Source: an uncultured Clostridia bacterium (lineage in GTDB: Bacteria > Bacillota > Clostridia > Christensenellales > Aristaeellaceae). Taken from it: 64,000 bases of DNA. This document shows positions 24,609-34,114 of this stretch, in pieces. A program made the translations under genes and the position numbers. Each line of letters starts with the position of its first letter. Position 1 is the stretch's first letter. The stretch spans positions 85,103 to 149,102 of the forward strand of contig CANOHT010000002.1 in assembly GCA_947565865.1 (NCBI GenBank), read 5' to 3'. Below the pieces are notes generated by a model. The model worked only from the letters and a program-made list of their open reading frames with translations, was not told where the DNA came from and searched no databases.

Positions 24609-26924
24609 ATGCTGCAATTCATCCGCCGGGGCGCGGACAATGCCCAGCCCCTTGGGGATCATCCGCTGTGGCTGTCCACCCTGCTGCGCAGCCGGGGTGT
24701 GGATACTTTGGAGAAGGCCGAGCGCTTCCTTCACCCCGATCTGAGTCAGCTGCACGATCCCCTGCTGATGCCGGGGATGGACAAGGCGGTGCGGCTGATC
24801 CGTGAGGCGGCGGCGGAAGGCGCGCCAGTCATCATTTACGGCGACTATGACGTGGACGGCGTGTGCGCCACATCCATCCTTCTGGAGACCCTTTCGGACA
24901 TGGGGGTGAAGGCGGACTTCCGCATTCCCAGCCGCCACGGGGAGGGCTACGGTCTGAACCAGGAGGCCGTGCGGCGGATGGCGGAGGATCACCGCCTGCT
25001 CATCACGGTGGACTGCGGCGTGACCAACCATGAGGAGGTCAGGCTGGCGCAGATGCTGGGCATGACGGTGATCGTCACCGACCACCACCAGCTGGCGGAT
25101 ACCCCCTCCCCTGCCGACGTGGTGCTCAATCCCCTTCTGGGGGACTATCCCTTCCGGCGGCTGTGCGGCGCGGGGGTGGCCCTGAAGCTGACCCAGGCGC
25201 TCCTGGGCATGGAGGCCGTTACCCGCCGATTGGAGCTGGCGGCGCTGGCTACCGTGGCGGACATCGTACCCCTGATTGATGAGAACCGCGTCATCGTCAA
25301 GGAGGGACTGCGGATGATGGCCGAGACCGCCCGCCCTGGGCTGAAGGCCATGATGCTGCTCGGCGGCGTCACCCCGCCGGTGAACGCCGGGCATGTTGGC
25401 TTCCGTCTGGCCCCCCGGCTCAATGCCGGCGGCCGCCTGGAGGATGCCTCCCAGGGCGTGATCCTGCTGACCACCCGGGACGCCGAGGAGGCTGAGCGCA
25501 TCGCCGCTCATCTGGAGCAGAACAACCAGCAGCGTCAGGCGCTGGAGCAGGAGATCACCCAGGCGGCGCTGGCGGCCATCCGCACCTCGGTGGATTTTTA
25601 CGAGGATCGGATCATCATCGTCCAGGGGGAAGGCTGGAACAGCGGCGTCATCGGTCTGGCGGCGGGGCGCATCTGCGAGCGCTATCATTTCCCTACCATT
25701 GTTTTGTCCCGGCAGGAGGATGTGGCGGTAGGCTCCTGCCGCTCTATTCCGGGGGTCAACATCCACGCCATGCTATCCACCTGCAAGGATTTGTTCCTTC
25801 GCTTTGGCGGGCACGAGCAGGCGGCGGGACTGACCATGAAGGCGGAATGGGTGCCCGAGCTGCGTCGTCGGCTGAACCTGGCCATCCGGGAAAACTGCGA
25901 CCCGGCCTGCTATATTCCCGCCAAGGAGTACGATCTGCCCCTGCCTCTGAGCCAGGTCAATCTGGAGCTCATCGACCGCCTGGAGCTGCTTCAGCCCACG
26001 GGCTACGGCAATCCGTCTCCGGTGTTCCTCCTGCGGGACGGCCAGGTGCAGCTGATGCGCCGGGTGGGTCGGGAACGGCAGCACCTGAAGCTGTCCCTGC
26101 TGGACGGCGATTCCGTCCGGGACGGCATCGCTTTTTCCATGGGAGATATGGCGGAGGCGGGGCTGGAGCGGGTGGACGCGGTGTTTACCCCCGAGCGCAA
26201 CGAATTCATGGGTCGAGTGACGGCGCAGTTGCAGGTGCAGGCCATGCGCCCGGCGGAGGGCTTCGCCGCCCTCCCCGGCCCGGAGGCGCTTTTCCGGGGG
26301 CTTTTGCAGGAGATAGTGGCGCTGGCGGCGAATAATATCAAGATTCCCGAGCCCCTGCCGACAACGACCTCCGCCGCGGTGAAAAAGCTGATGAAGCCCG
26401 GTCGGGGCGTGCTGCTCATCGCTCACGAGCGGGAGCGGGCGGCGGCCTTCCTGGTGGATGGCGGCGCGGATGTGGCGGTGGGCGCGGTGCGGGATGAGCG
26501 CGCCTTCAATACGGTGCTCTGCGCGCCGGATCTGTCCCGGCTACGGGATGTATGGCAGGAGATTGTGCTGCTGGACGGCGACGTGCTGCCCGGGGAGGCG
26601 GCGGCTATTCAGGCGAAGTGCCCTCGGGCGCGGCTGAAGTGCCTGCGGGCTAATCCGGCCATGGCGGCGCAGATAGCCTCCCTGGCGCTCCCGGACGAGC
26701 CGCTGCGGGCGCTGTACCGGCGGCTTCGGGTGGGTGGGAACCTGGCGCTGGCCGCGCTGGCCCGGGATACCGGACTCACGGAGGCCCAGGTGCTCACGGG
26801 GCTGACCGCCTTCCATCAGGTGAAGCTGGCGGAATTTTCCCTGGAGCCCTTTGCCCTGCGCCTGCTGCCGCCGGTGAAGTGCAGCATGGCGGACAGCGCC
26901 GTGATCCGCTACCTGCGGGGCTGA
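24609..26924 (+). CDS. recJ: Single-strand-specific 5'-3' exonuclease RecJ
   Basis: A 771-residue DHH-family nuclease used in recombination and mismatch repair. Motif I is YGDYDVDG (about residue 77), then ITVDCGVTNHEE, motif III TDHHQL (about 157), and DHHA1-region GGHEQAAGLTM (about 400). A nucleic-acid-binding OB domain follows (LELLQPTGYGNPSPVFLL). About 200 C-terminal residues (from 560) form the extra domain seen in Firmicutes RecJ. Start at 24609 (MLQFIRR) after GAGGAGGAAAG. Confidence 0.94.
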   Translation: MLQFIRRGADNAQPLGDHPLWLSTLLRSRGVDTLEKAERFLHPDLSQLHDPLLMPGMDKAVRLIREAAAEGAPVIIYGDYDVDGVCATSILLETLSDMGVKADFRIPSRHGEGYGLNQEAVRRMAEDHRLLITVDCGVTNHEEVRLAQMLGMTVIVTDHHQLADTPSPADVVLNPLLGDYPFRRLCGAGVALKLTQALLGMEAVTRRLELAALATVADIVPLIDENRVIVKEGLRMMAETARPGLKAMMLLGGVTPPVNAGHVGFRLAPRLNAGGRLEDASQGVILLTTRDAEEAERIAAHLEQNNQQRQALEQEITQAALAAIRTSVDFYEDRIIIVQGEGWNSGVIGLAAGRICERYHFPTIVLSRQEDVAVGSCRSIPGVNIHAMLSTCKDLFLRFGGHEQAAGLTMKAEWVPELRRRLNLAIRENCDPACYIPAKEYDLPLPLSQVNLELIDRLELLQPTGYGNPSPVFLLRDGQVQLMRRVGRERQHLKLSLLDGDSVRDGIAFSMGDMAEAGLERVDAVFTPERNEFMGRVTAQLQVQAMRPAEGFAALPGPEALFRGLLQEIVALAANNIKIPEPLPTTTSAAVKKLMKPGRGVLLIAHERERAAAFLVDGGADVAVGAVRDERAFNTVLCAPDLSRLRDVWQEIVLLDGDVLPGEAAAIQAKCPRARLKCLRANPAMAAQIASLALPDEPLRALYRRLRVGGNLALAALARDTGLTEAQVLTGLTAFHQVKLAEFSLEPFALRLLPPVKCSMADSAVIRYLRG

Positions 26925-26978
26925 TATGGAACGAACAAGGCCGGAGGCGCATGCCGTCCGGCTGGAAAGGAGGCCGCG

Positions 26979-29186
26979 GTGCCGTATTCCGTTTATGAAG
27001 CGATGCCTATGGATCAAATGCTGGCGAGGGTGCAGAAATATACCCCCGGCGACGGCTGCCAGCTGGTCGAAAAGGCGTACAAGTTTGCCGAGCAGGCCCA
27101 CGCCGGGCAGAAGCGCAAAAGTGGCGAGCCCTATTTTATTCACCCCTGCTTTGTAGCCAGCATTCTGACGGAGCTGATGATCGACCCGCCCACCATTGCC
27201 GCCGGCCTTCTGCATGATACGGTGGAGGATTGCGAGGGCATCACCCTGGATACCATCCGCCAGGAATTCGGCGAGGAGGTCGCCCACCTGGTGGACGGCG
27301 TGACCAAGCTGAACAGGCTGGACTTTGCCGACAAGGAGGAGGCCCAGGCCGAGTCCCTGCGCAAGATGATCCTGGCGATGAGCAAGGACATCCGCGTGGT
27401 GCTTATCAAGCTGGCGGATCGCCTGCACAACATGCGCACCATGAAGTTCCAGCGGGCCGAGCGTCAGGTGGCCATCGCCCGGGAAACGTTGGAAATTTAC
27501 GCTCCCCTGGCCCATCGCCTGGGCGTGTACGCCATCAAGCAGGAATTGGAGGATCTCTCCCTTCGATACATCGACCCGGCGGGCTACCAGAACCTGGTGC
27601 AGAAGGTGGGCCAGAAGCGCTCCGAGCGCCAGGAGAACATCCGCATGGTCATCTCCGAGCTTTCGGACAAGCTGGACGAGCAGCATATCCATTACGACAT
27701 TGACGGGCGGCCCAAGCATTTTTACTCCATCTATCGCAAAATGGTCTTGCAGAACAAGCCCTTTGACCAGATTTACGATCTCATCGCCATCCGCGTGCTG
27801 GTAGACACCATCCCGGACTGCTACACGGTGCTGGGCATCGTCCATACCCTCTGGAACCAGATTCCCGGTCGGTTCAAGGATTACATCTCCGTGCCCAAGG
27901 GAAACATGTACCAGTCCCTGCACACCACGGTGGTGGGCGGACGGAAGATGCCCTTCCCCTTTGAGGTGCAGATCCGTACCTGGGAGATGCACCGCGTGGC
28001 CGAATACGGTATCGCGGCCCATTGGCGCTACAAGGAGGGTGCGGCGGGCGGCAACGACCTGGACAACAAGCTCTACTGGGTGCGGCAGATTCTCGACTGG
28101 CAGAATGAAACCCGTGACAGCAAGGAGTTTATCGACACCCTCAAAACCGATCTGTTCTCCGAGGAGGTCTTCCTCTTTACCCCCAAGGGCGACGTGGTTT
28201 CCATGGTGAAGGGTGCCACGCCCCTGGATTTCGCCTACCGCATTCACAGCGCCGTGGGCAACAAATGCGTGGGCGCCAAGGTCAACGGCAAAATCGTTCC
28301 CCTGGATACGCCATTGGAGACAGGAGACCGGGTGGAGATCATGACCTCCGCCTCCTGCAAAGGTCCCTCCAGCGACTGGCTGCGCATCTGCAAAACTCCC
28401 CAGGCCAAGGCAAAGATTCGCCAGTTCCTTAAAAAGGAATTGAAGGAAGAGAATATTGAGCTGGGCAAGTCCATGGTGGAAAGGGAGTGCAAGCGTCGGG
28501 GCGTGGCCATGTCCGACGTGGTGAAGCCGGAGTTCTACGACGGGATGCTGCGCAAGTACGGCTTCCAGTACATGGAGGATATCTACGGCGCGGTGGGCTA
28601 CGGCGGCATGGCAGCCATGTACGTTGTGACCCGCCTGATGGACGAGCAGCGCGCGCAGCAGGCGGCGCAGGCCCCGAAGCTCGAGGAGCTGCCCACGGTG
28701 GAGCAGCACAGCCGCGCGTCCACCGCGGCCAAGACCAACCACGGCATCATCCTCCCCGGCAATGAGGATATGGACATCCCCGTGCGCTTTGCCAAGTGCT
28801 GCTCCCCTGTGCCGGGGGATGAGATCGTCGGGTACATCACCCGGGGCCGGGGCGTGACGATCCACAAGGCGGAGTGCGTCAACGCCATCAACGGCGAAAA
28901 AGAACGCCGGGTGAACGTAGCCTGGGCGGATACGGACACGGGCTCCTTCGCGGCCTCCATCAAGGTGGTGGCCTACGACCATGTGAGTCTGCTGGGCGAG
29001 GTCGCCACCTACATCGGGGAGATGAACGTGCCCATCAAGGCTATCTCCGCCCAGGTGGATGACAAAACCCGCACCTCCACCATCAAGCTGGTGCTGGAGG
29101 TCAAGTCCCGCGATCAGATGGACAAGGTGATCAAGCAGCTCCGGCGCAAGACGGACGTCATTGATGTTTTTCGTACCCAGGGCTGA
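26979..29186 (+). CDS. rel: Bifunctional (p)ppGpp synthetase/hydrolase (Rel)
   Basis: A 735-residue stringent-response enzyme. Order: HD hydrolase domain (AGLLHDTVEDC near residue 77; the HD pair is intact), synthetase domain (DIDGRPKHFYSIYRKM, then SVPKGNMYQSLHTTVVGG), TGS domain (from about 390, VFLFTPKGDVVSMVKGATPLDFAYRIH), and C-terminal ACT domain (KVVAYDHVSLLGEVATYIGE). Both catalytic halves look functional, as expected for the only long Rel of Firmicutes. GTG start at 26979 with AAAGGAGG 5-6 nt upstream. It follows recJ by 54 nt. Confidence 0.95.
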   Translation: MPYSVYEAMPMDQMLARVQKYTPGDGCQLVEKAYKFAEQAHAGQKRKSGEPYFIHPCFVASILTELMIDPPTIAAGLLHDTVEDCEGITLDTIRQEFGEEVAHLVDGVTKLNRLDFADKEEAQAESLRKMILAMSKDIRVVLIKLADRLHNMRTMKFQRAERQVAIARETLEIYAPLAHRLGVYAIKQELEDLSLRYIDPAGYQNLVQKVGQKRSERQENIRMVISELSDKLDEQHIHYDIDGRPKHFYSIYRKMVLQNKPFDQIYDLIAIRVLVDTIPDCYTVLGIVHTLWNQIPGRFKDYISVPKGNMYQSLHTTVVGGRKMPFPFEVQIRTWEMHRVAEYGIAAHWRYKEGAAGGNDLDNKLYWVRQILDWQNETRDSKEFIDTLKTDLFSEEVFLFTPKGDVVSMVKGATPLDFAYRIHSAVGNKCVGAKVNGKIVPLDTPLETGDRVEIMTSASCKGPSSDWLRICKTPQAKAKIRQFLKKELKEENIELGKSMVERECKRRGVAMSDVVKPEFYDGMLRKYGFQYMEDIYGAVGYGGMAAMYVVTRLMDEQRAQQAAQAPKLEELPTVEQHSRASTAAKTNHGIILPGNEDMDIPVRFAKCCSPVPGDEIVGYITRGRGVTIHKAECVNAINGEKERRVNVAWADTDTGSFAASIKVVAYDHVSLLGEVATYIGEMNVPIKAISAQVDDKTRTSTIKLVLEVKSRDQMDKVIKQLRRKTDVIDVFRTQG

Positions 29187-29385
29187 CGGCGGACTGTCAA
29201 TCAATAACCGGAGAGCCTCCTTTGCGGGCGGCCAAACGGACGAAGCCCCGGCACGGCGATTTGCCTGCTTTCGGCAGGAGTCGCTGCCTGAACATGAATG
29301 GACGGCCGGGAGAAAAGCGGTTGCGCTCCAATAAATTGGCAGAGCGGCATGCCCGCTTTGCGGACACCCGGAAGGGAGTGAGCCT

Positions 29386-29835
29386 GTGCGCTGTGTGATT
29401 CAGCGGGTAACAAACGCCTCCGTGACAGTGGAGGGCGAGACGGTGGGCGCCATCGGGCGCGGCTTGATGGTGCTGGTGGGCGTGTGCGCGGATGACGGCG
29501 ACCAGGACGTGAAGTACATGGCCGACAAGGTGCCCAACCTGCGCATCTTCGAGGATGACCAGGGCAAGATGAACCTTTCCCTCAAGGATGTGGGCGGGGA
29601 CATCCTGGCCGTGAGCCAGTTTACCCTCTATGGGGATGCCCGGGGCAGCCGGAGACCCAGCTTCATCCAGGCGGCAAGGCCCGAGGAGGCCAACGCGCGC
29701 TACGAGCAGCTCATCGCCGCCTGGCGGGCTCAGGGCCTGCGGGTGGAGACGGGGCGGTTCCGGGCGGAGATGCAGGTGGCCCTGGTCAACGACGGCCCCG
29801 TGACCATCCTGATGGATTCCGCCAAAACCTTTTGA
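29386..29835 (+). CDS. dtd: D-aminoacyl-tRNA deacylase
   Basis: A 149-residue enzyme that removes D-amino acids, and Gly from tRNA(Ala), from tRNA. The family motifs SQFTLYGDARG (active site) and VNDGPVTILMDS (Gly-cisPro-like region, here G-P) are intact. GTG start with GGAAGGGAG upstream. The usual neighbour of rel in Firmicutes. It stands 200 nt after rel, a gap with no gene. Confidence 0.95.
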   Translation: MRCVIQRVTNASVTVEGETVGAIGRGLMVLVGVCADDGDQDVKYMADKVPNLRIFEDDQGKMNLSLKDVGGDILAVSQFTLYGDARGSRRPSFIQAARPEEANARYEQLIAAWRAQGLRVETGRFRAEMQVALVNDGPVTILMDSAKTF

Positions 29836-29850
29836 CAGGAGGGACGCGCC

Positions 29851-30423
29851 ATGGACGACATTCGAATCAAGACCGTCCCCGTGGGCATGCTGGGCACCTG
29901 CTGCTACCTGCTGTGGCGGGAGGGCCGGGCGGACTGCGCGGTTGTCGACCCGGGCGCGGAGCCTGAACGCATTCGCGACGCGGCGGAAGGCCGGCGCATC
30001 ACGGACATCCTGCTCACCCACGGGCATTTTGACCATATCGGCGGCGTGGCGGCGCTGAAGGCGGAGGGGACGCGGCTCATCGTCCACCGTCTGGACGCGC
30101 CGCTGCTCAGCGATCCCCAGCGCAATGCCAGCTGGATGATCCGCGCAGCCGTTACCGCCCCTATGGCGGATACGCTGGTGCGGGACGGCGACCGCCTCAC
30201 CTGCGCCGGCATCGACTTCACGGTGCTGCATACCCCCGGCCACACCCCCGGCAGCGTCTGTTATCAGACGGAGGCGGGGCTGTTCACGGGGGATACCATG
30301 TTCCACACCGGCTGGGGCCGAACCGACCTGCCCGGAGGCAGCGAGGCCGAGCTGCAGCGCTCCCTGGCGCGTGTGCGGCCCCTGGCCCAGACCATGACCA
30401 TCTATCCCGGACATGAGGCGTAG
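29851..30423 (+). CDS. MBL-fold hydrolase (glyoxalase II-like)
   Basis: A 190-residue metallo-beta-lactamase-fold enzyme. The metal-binding THGHFDHIGG is at about residue 52; further ligands are in HTPGHTPGSV (about 130) and YPGHEA at the C-terminus. GWGRTDLPGGS is typical of the YcbL-like subgroup. It probably hydrolyses thioesters, but the substrate is not readable. It sits 15 nt after dtd with AGGAGGGACGCGCC before the ATG. The rel-dtd-MBL-hemZ order is conserved in many Clostridia. Confidence 0.88.
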   Translation: MDDIRIKTVPVGMLGTCCYLLWREGRADCAVVDPGAEPERIRDAAEGRRITDILLTHGHFDHIGGVAALKAEGTRLIVHRLDAPLLSDPQRNASWMIRAAVTAPMADTLVRDGDRLTCAGIDFTVLHTPGHTPGSVCYQTEAGLFTGDTMFHTGWGRTDLPGGSEAELQRSLARVRPLAQTMTIYPGHEA

Positions 30424-30424
30424 C

Positions 30425-32026
30425 ATGAACGAACTGACCGCTTATCTGCAAAATATCCAGCCGGAGCTGATGAACATCACCCGGCTTTTCGGCATTTCAG
30501 ACGATTGCTGGCCGGAAGGCGGGCAAGAAAATGTCCAGGAAGGGGAAGGACAAGAAGAAAGCACGCGAAGCCTGCGCTTCACCTGGCAGGCGGCGGAGGA
30601 CGCGGGGAATTACGTCTGCCGTGTTCGGGCCGGGACGCGGGAAAGCTGCCTGTCTGTGCCTATCCCCCCGGAGGAGGCGGATGAGCGGCTTCAAACGCTC
30701 CACCGCAAGCGGGCCGCGCGGCGGTTATGCAAGCAGGCGCTGTATGATCTCTGCCGGGAAACCACCGGCGTTCACCCGCCCTGGGGCAGCCTGACGGGCA
30801 TCCGTCCCACTCACCTGATCTACGAGGCCATGGCCGACGGCCTTTCGGCGGAGGCTGCCGCGGACGCGCTGATCCGCCGGTTCGACGTCACCTCGGAGAA
30901 AGCGTCGCTGCTGCGGGAAATCGTCCATGTGCAGCGGCAGCTCCCGCCGCCGGGGGACGGCTGGATGGACGTGTACATCGGCATCCCCTTCTGCGCTACC
31001 CGCTGCACCTACTGCTCCTTCTCCAGCGGGGAGATCGGCCGGGGAAAGCTGGTGGAGCCCTACCTGACCGCCCTGTTCCGGGAGATGGAGGCCGGGGCGG
31101 CGCTTCTGAAGGACACGGGCAAGCGCCTTCGGGCGGTGTATGTGGGCGGCGGAACGCCCACCTCCCTGAACGAGGCGCAGTTTGCCCGGCTGCTGGACAA
31201 AATGATGCTTCTGTACCCCGGCGCCATGGAGTATACGGTGGAGGCCGGGCGGCCGGATACCATCACGCCGGGGAAGCTGCGGGCCATCCGCGCGGCCGGG
31301 GTGGGGCGCATCAGCATCAACCCGCAGACCATGAACGACCGCACCCTGCGGGTCATTGGCCGAGGGCACACCGCCGCTCAGGTGGAGGAGGCCTACGCCA
31401 TGGCTCGGGCGGAGGGCGTGGGGCATATCAACATGGACGTGATCGCGGGCCTTCCCGGCGAGGATACGGCGGACTTTGCCCGTACCATGGAAGCGGCCCT
31501 GCGCCTGAAGCCGGAGAGCCTCACCGTCCACACCCTGGCCATTAAGCGATCCAGCCGTTTGCACCTGGAAAGCGCGCCGCTGCCCGACGGCGAGACTGCC
31601 GCGGCCATGGTGCGCATGGGTCTTGATACGGCCCGGAGGCTGGGCCTTCAGCCGTATTATCTCTATCGGCAGAAGTACATGGCCGGGAACCAGGAGAACG
31701 TGGGCTACGCGCTGCCGGGCCACGCCTGTCAGTACAACGTGGACATCATGGAGGAGAATACCCATATCCTGGCCCTGGGCGCGGGCGGCATTTCCAAGCG
31801 AATTTATCCCGATGAGGGCCACATCGGCCGCAGCCCCAACGTAAGCAACATCGAGCTGTACACGGAGCGGGTGGCGGAAATGATCGCCCGGAAGCGGACG
31901 CTGTTCCTTGAGGAGGGGGGAATGGACTGTGAAGAAAACCCTGCTGCTGCGGATTCTGCTGACGGCGGTCGGCCTGCTGTTCCTGGCCCTGACGCTGCTC
32001 AACCCACGGATGGAGACCAGCCTTGA
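30425..32026 (+). CDS. hemZ: HemZ-type radical SAM coproporphyrinogen dehydrogenase-like protein
   Basis: About 533 residues. The radical SAM cluster motif is PFCATRCTYCSFSSG (about residue 190), giving CxxxCxYC. YVGGGTPTSL and INMDVIAGLPGE follow, as in the HemN/HemZ family that oxidises coproporphyrinogen III. HemZ has a Firmicutes-type N-terminal extension, also seen here. Start ATG at 30425, 2 nt after the MBL stop, with GAGGCG upstream; an in-frame ATG at 30413 overlaps that gene. The last 30 or so residues after RKRTLFLEEGG are low-complexity and overlap the next gene by 98 nt in another frame, so the original stop may have been lost. Confidence 0.85.
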   Translation: MNELTAYLQNIQPELMNITRLFGISDDCWPEGGQENVQEGEGQEESTRSLRFTWQAAEDAGNYVCRVRAGTRESCLSVPIPPEEADERLQTLHRKRAARRLCKQALYDLCRETTGVHPPWGSLTGIRPTHLIYEAMADGLSAEAAADALIRRFDVTSEKASLLREIVHVQRQLPPPGDGWMDVYIGIPFCATRCTYCSFSSGEIGRGKLVEPYLTALFREMEAGAALLKDTGKRLRAVYVGGGTPTSLNEAQFARLLDKMMLLYPGAMEYTVEAGRPDTITPGKLRAIRAAGVGRISINPQTMNDRTLRVIGRGHTAAQVEEAYAMARAEGVGHINMDVIAGLPGEDTADFARTMEAALRLKPESLTVHTLAIKRSSRLHLESAPLPDGETAAAMVRMGLDTARRLGLQPYYLYRQKYMAGNQENVGYALPGHACQYNVDIMEENTHILALGAGGISKRIYPDEGHIGRSPNVSNIELYTERVAEMIARKRTLFLEEGGMDCEENPAAADSADGGRPAVPGPDAAQPTDGDQP

Positions 32027-32480
32027 GGACATCCATGAGGGACGCAAGGCTACGGCCATGCTGACGCCCGGCGAGACCTGGGTCATTCCCCTGGGGCAGA
32101 CCGGCAGGATCAGCGGCGTCAGCGTGGTGCTGTCCAATGTGAAGGAGGCCAGGGAGCTGACGCTTCAGATGGCGCTGATGCAGGGCGAGGAAACTGTCGC
32201 GGCCCAGTCCTTTTCCCTGGAGAAGGCAAAGGGCCACAGACGTGTGAAGCTGACGCTGGAAACGCCTATCCCCGTTCGGGAGAGCGCGCTCGCGCTGTCC
32301 GTGGAGGGTACGGGGCAGGTCAGCTTCCTGGGAGATGGCGAAGCCGCCGGGGTTCGGGTTTCTCAGGTTAAAACGGTGTACACCGCCGCCTCGGGCTTTT
32401 CAGGCCTGCTGCTTCTGCTGCTGGCCCTGACGCCGGCGGGGGAAAGCGGGAAGGAGCGCGATGTCCATGCGTCGGTATGA
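31929..32480 (+). CDS. Membrane protein of unknown function, partner of DUF2142-like protein
   Basis: About 183 residues from a GTG at 31929 (VKKTLLLRILL); GAGGAGGGGGG lies 8 nt upstream. One helix lies near residues 5-24 and another near the C-terminus (SGFSGLLLLLLAL). The 120 residues between look extracytoplasmic, with beta-like strands (ISGVSVVLSNV, ELTLQMALMQGEE) resembling a carbohydrate-binding-like sandwich. It overlaps hemZ by 98 nt and the next gene by 20 nt, so the two membrane proteins are probably coexpressed. Family not recognised. Confidence 0.7.
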   Translation: MKKTLLLRILLTAVGLLFLALTLLNPRMETSLEDIHEGRKATAMLTPGETWVIPLGQTGRISGVSVVLSNVKEARELTLQMALMQGEETVAAQSFSLEKAKGHRRVKLTLETPIPVRESALALSVEGTGQVSFLGDGEAAGVRVSQVKTVYTAASGFSGLLLLLLALTPAGESGKERDVHASV

Positions 32481-33930
32481 GAAATGGCTGGTGCTGACGG
32501 CGCTGCTTCTGGTGACGGCGGCGGCGCTGATAGCGGCGCTCTGTGTCCCTGTGGCGGCGGTGGCGTGGGAGTGGGAGGACGGTGAACCCGCCGTTTGCCT
32601 GCTTCTGCGCGGGGGCGCTGCGCTCAACCTGCCGCTTTTGTTTTTCGGACTCACCGTGGGCTGGGGAGCGGTGTGGCTTGCCTGGCTGCTGACGCGGAAA
32701 AAGGTCGCCTGGCATCGGGTATGCTTTGCTATCCTTCTTTCCACGGGGATGATGCTGGTGCTGACACGTCCGGCGATGCCCCTGTCCACCTGGGATGAGG
32801 GCGTCCATCGGGAGAAAATTCTGCTGCTTGCCGGGCTGGAAAGCGTCACCTGGGCGGATTATCTGTTTACCTATACCACCTGGCTCTTTGGTTATGTGCC
32901 CTATGTCCTGGGGGCGGTTATCGGCAGGCTCCTCCGCCTGGGGGACGGCTGGATTTTTCGTATGGCGAATATGCTGGCGGTGCTCGCCCAGGCGGCGGTC
33001 AGCGCACTGGCGGTCAAGCACGCGCCCCGCTACAAGCTGACCTTCCTGACCCTGGCGGTGCTGCCTACCTGCGTATGGCTGGCTTCCAGCATGTCCTACG
33101 ACGGCACGGTGGTCAGCTATGTGCTGCTGGGCGCGGCGCTGCTGCTGGAGGAGCTGGACGCGCCCAATCGCCGTCTGACAGGCGTCCGGGCGATCACGCT
33201 GATGGCGGTTTTATGCCTGGGCACCCTGGCCAAACCGGCGTACAGCCTGCTGATCCTCATGGTCTGGCTGCTTCCACGGACAAAGTTCGCCAGCGGCAGG
33301 CGAAGCGCGGCCTTCAGGGCCTTTGCCGTGCTGGCGATGGTCATGTGCCTGCTGAGCCTGCTCATGGGAGCCTATGACGACCTGATGGCCGGTGACCCGC
33401 GCACGGACGATACGGATTCCGCCGGGCAGCTGGCCTATGTGCTGAATAATCCCGGCGCGGCCCTTGGCGTCCTGGGACGCTACATTCTGCGGGAGGTTCC
33501 CGCCCTGTACGGCCAGGCGGCGGATTTCTGGTGCGGCATGGGCGCCAATCACATGGTCTCCGCGCTGCTGCTGGCGGTGGTGGTGCTCAGCACCCTGTGC
33601 ACCGCCGGGGAGGCAGAGGGAGGCCTGTGCCTGATAGCCGGCCGCAGGGCTGCCCTGGCGGTCTTGGGCTTCCTCCCGGTTCTGGCGCTCATCGGAAGCC
33701 AGTATATGGTCACCACGCCTCCCGGTATGGACGCAGTGCAGGGTATGCAGCCCCGCTATACCCTGCCGGTGCTGGTTTTCCCGGCCCTGGCCCTGGCGGC
33801 GCCCTACGGGCTGCGCCGCCGATGGAGCCCCGCCGCCGGAGGGATGGCGACGGCGCTGGCCGTTGGACTGTTCCTGCTGAACGTCTGCAACGGCTGGCAG
33901 TGGGTGATGGCGCCGTGCTATGGCGTGTAG
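32461..33930 (+). CDS. DUF2142-like multi-span membrane protein
   Basis: A 489-residue protein with about 11-12 membrane helices. The first loop contains LSTWDEGVHREK, and a late loop contains GMDAVQGMQPRYTLPVLVF, matching the 'QGRY(F)LP' ending of the DUF2142 family. These proteins look like GT-C glycosyltransferases and often lie in surface polysaccharide loci. The Asp-Glu in the first loop would be the catalytic site if it is an enzyme. GGGAAGGAG is 4 nt before the ATG at 32461 and 10 nt before that at 32467. Enzymatic role is inference. Confidence 0.75.
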   Translation: MSMRRYEKWLVLTALLLVTAAALIAALCVPVAAVAWEWEDGEPAVCLLLRGGAALNLPLLFFGLTVGWGAVWLAWLLTRKKVAWHRVCFAILLSTGMMLVLTRPAMPLSTWDEGVHREKILLLAGLESVTWADYLFTYTTWLFGYVPYVLGAVIGRLLRLGDGWIFRMANMLAVLAQAAVSALAVKHAPRYKLTFLTLAVLPTCVWLASSMSYDGTVVSYVLLGAALLLEELDAPNRRLTGVRAITLMAVLCLGTLAKPAYSLLILMVWLLPRTKFASGRRSAAFRAFAVLAMVMCLLSLLMGAYDDLMAGDPRTDDTDSAGQLAYVLNNPGAALGVLGRYILREVPALYGQAADFWCGMGANHMVSALLLAVVVLSTLCTAGEAEGGLCLIAGRRAALAVLGFLPVLALIGSQYMVTTPPGMDAVQGMQPRYTLPVLVFPALALAAPYGLRRRWSPAAGGMATALAVGLFLLNVCNGWQWVMAPCYGV

Positions 33931-34026
33931 TCCGGTTAGAAAAGCCGCCGCCTCTGCGGCGCCCCGCGGCACGCTGCCCGCATAGGGAGCGCCGCCTGCC
34001 GCATAGGATATGCAGGAAGGCTGGGC

Positions 34027-34055
34027 TTGCGCGGAGAATCCTTTGCTGGTATAAT
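34027..34055 (+). promoter_or_regulatory. Promoter of the cyclophilin operon
   Basis: TTGCGC (34027-34032), 17-nt spacer, TATAAT (34050-34055), 59 nt before the cyclophilin ATG. Confidence 0.8.
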
Positions 34056-34114
34056 GATTTTGTTTGTCGGGTCTTCGCGCCGCGAGCGGCACGGAGCAAG
34101 AAAGGAGCAAGAAC

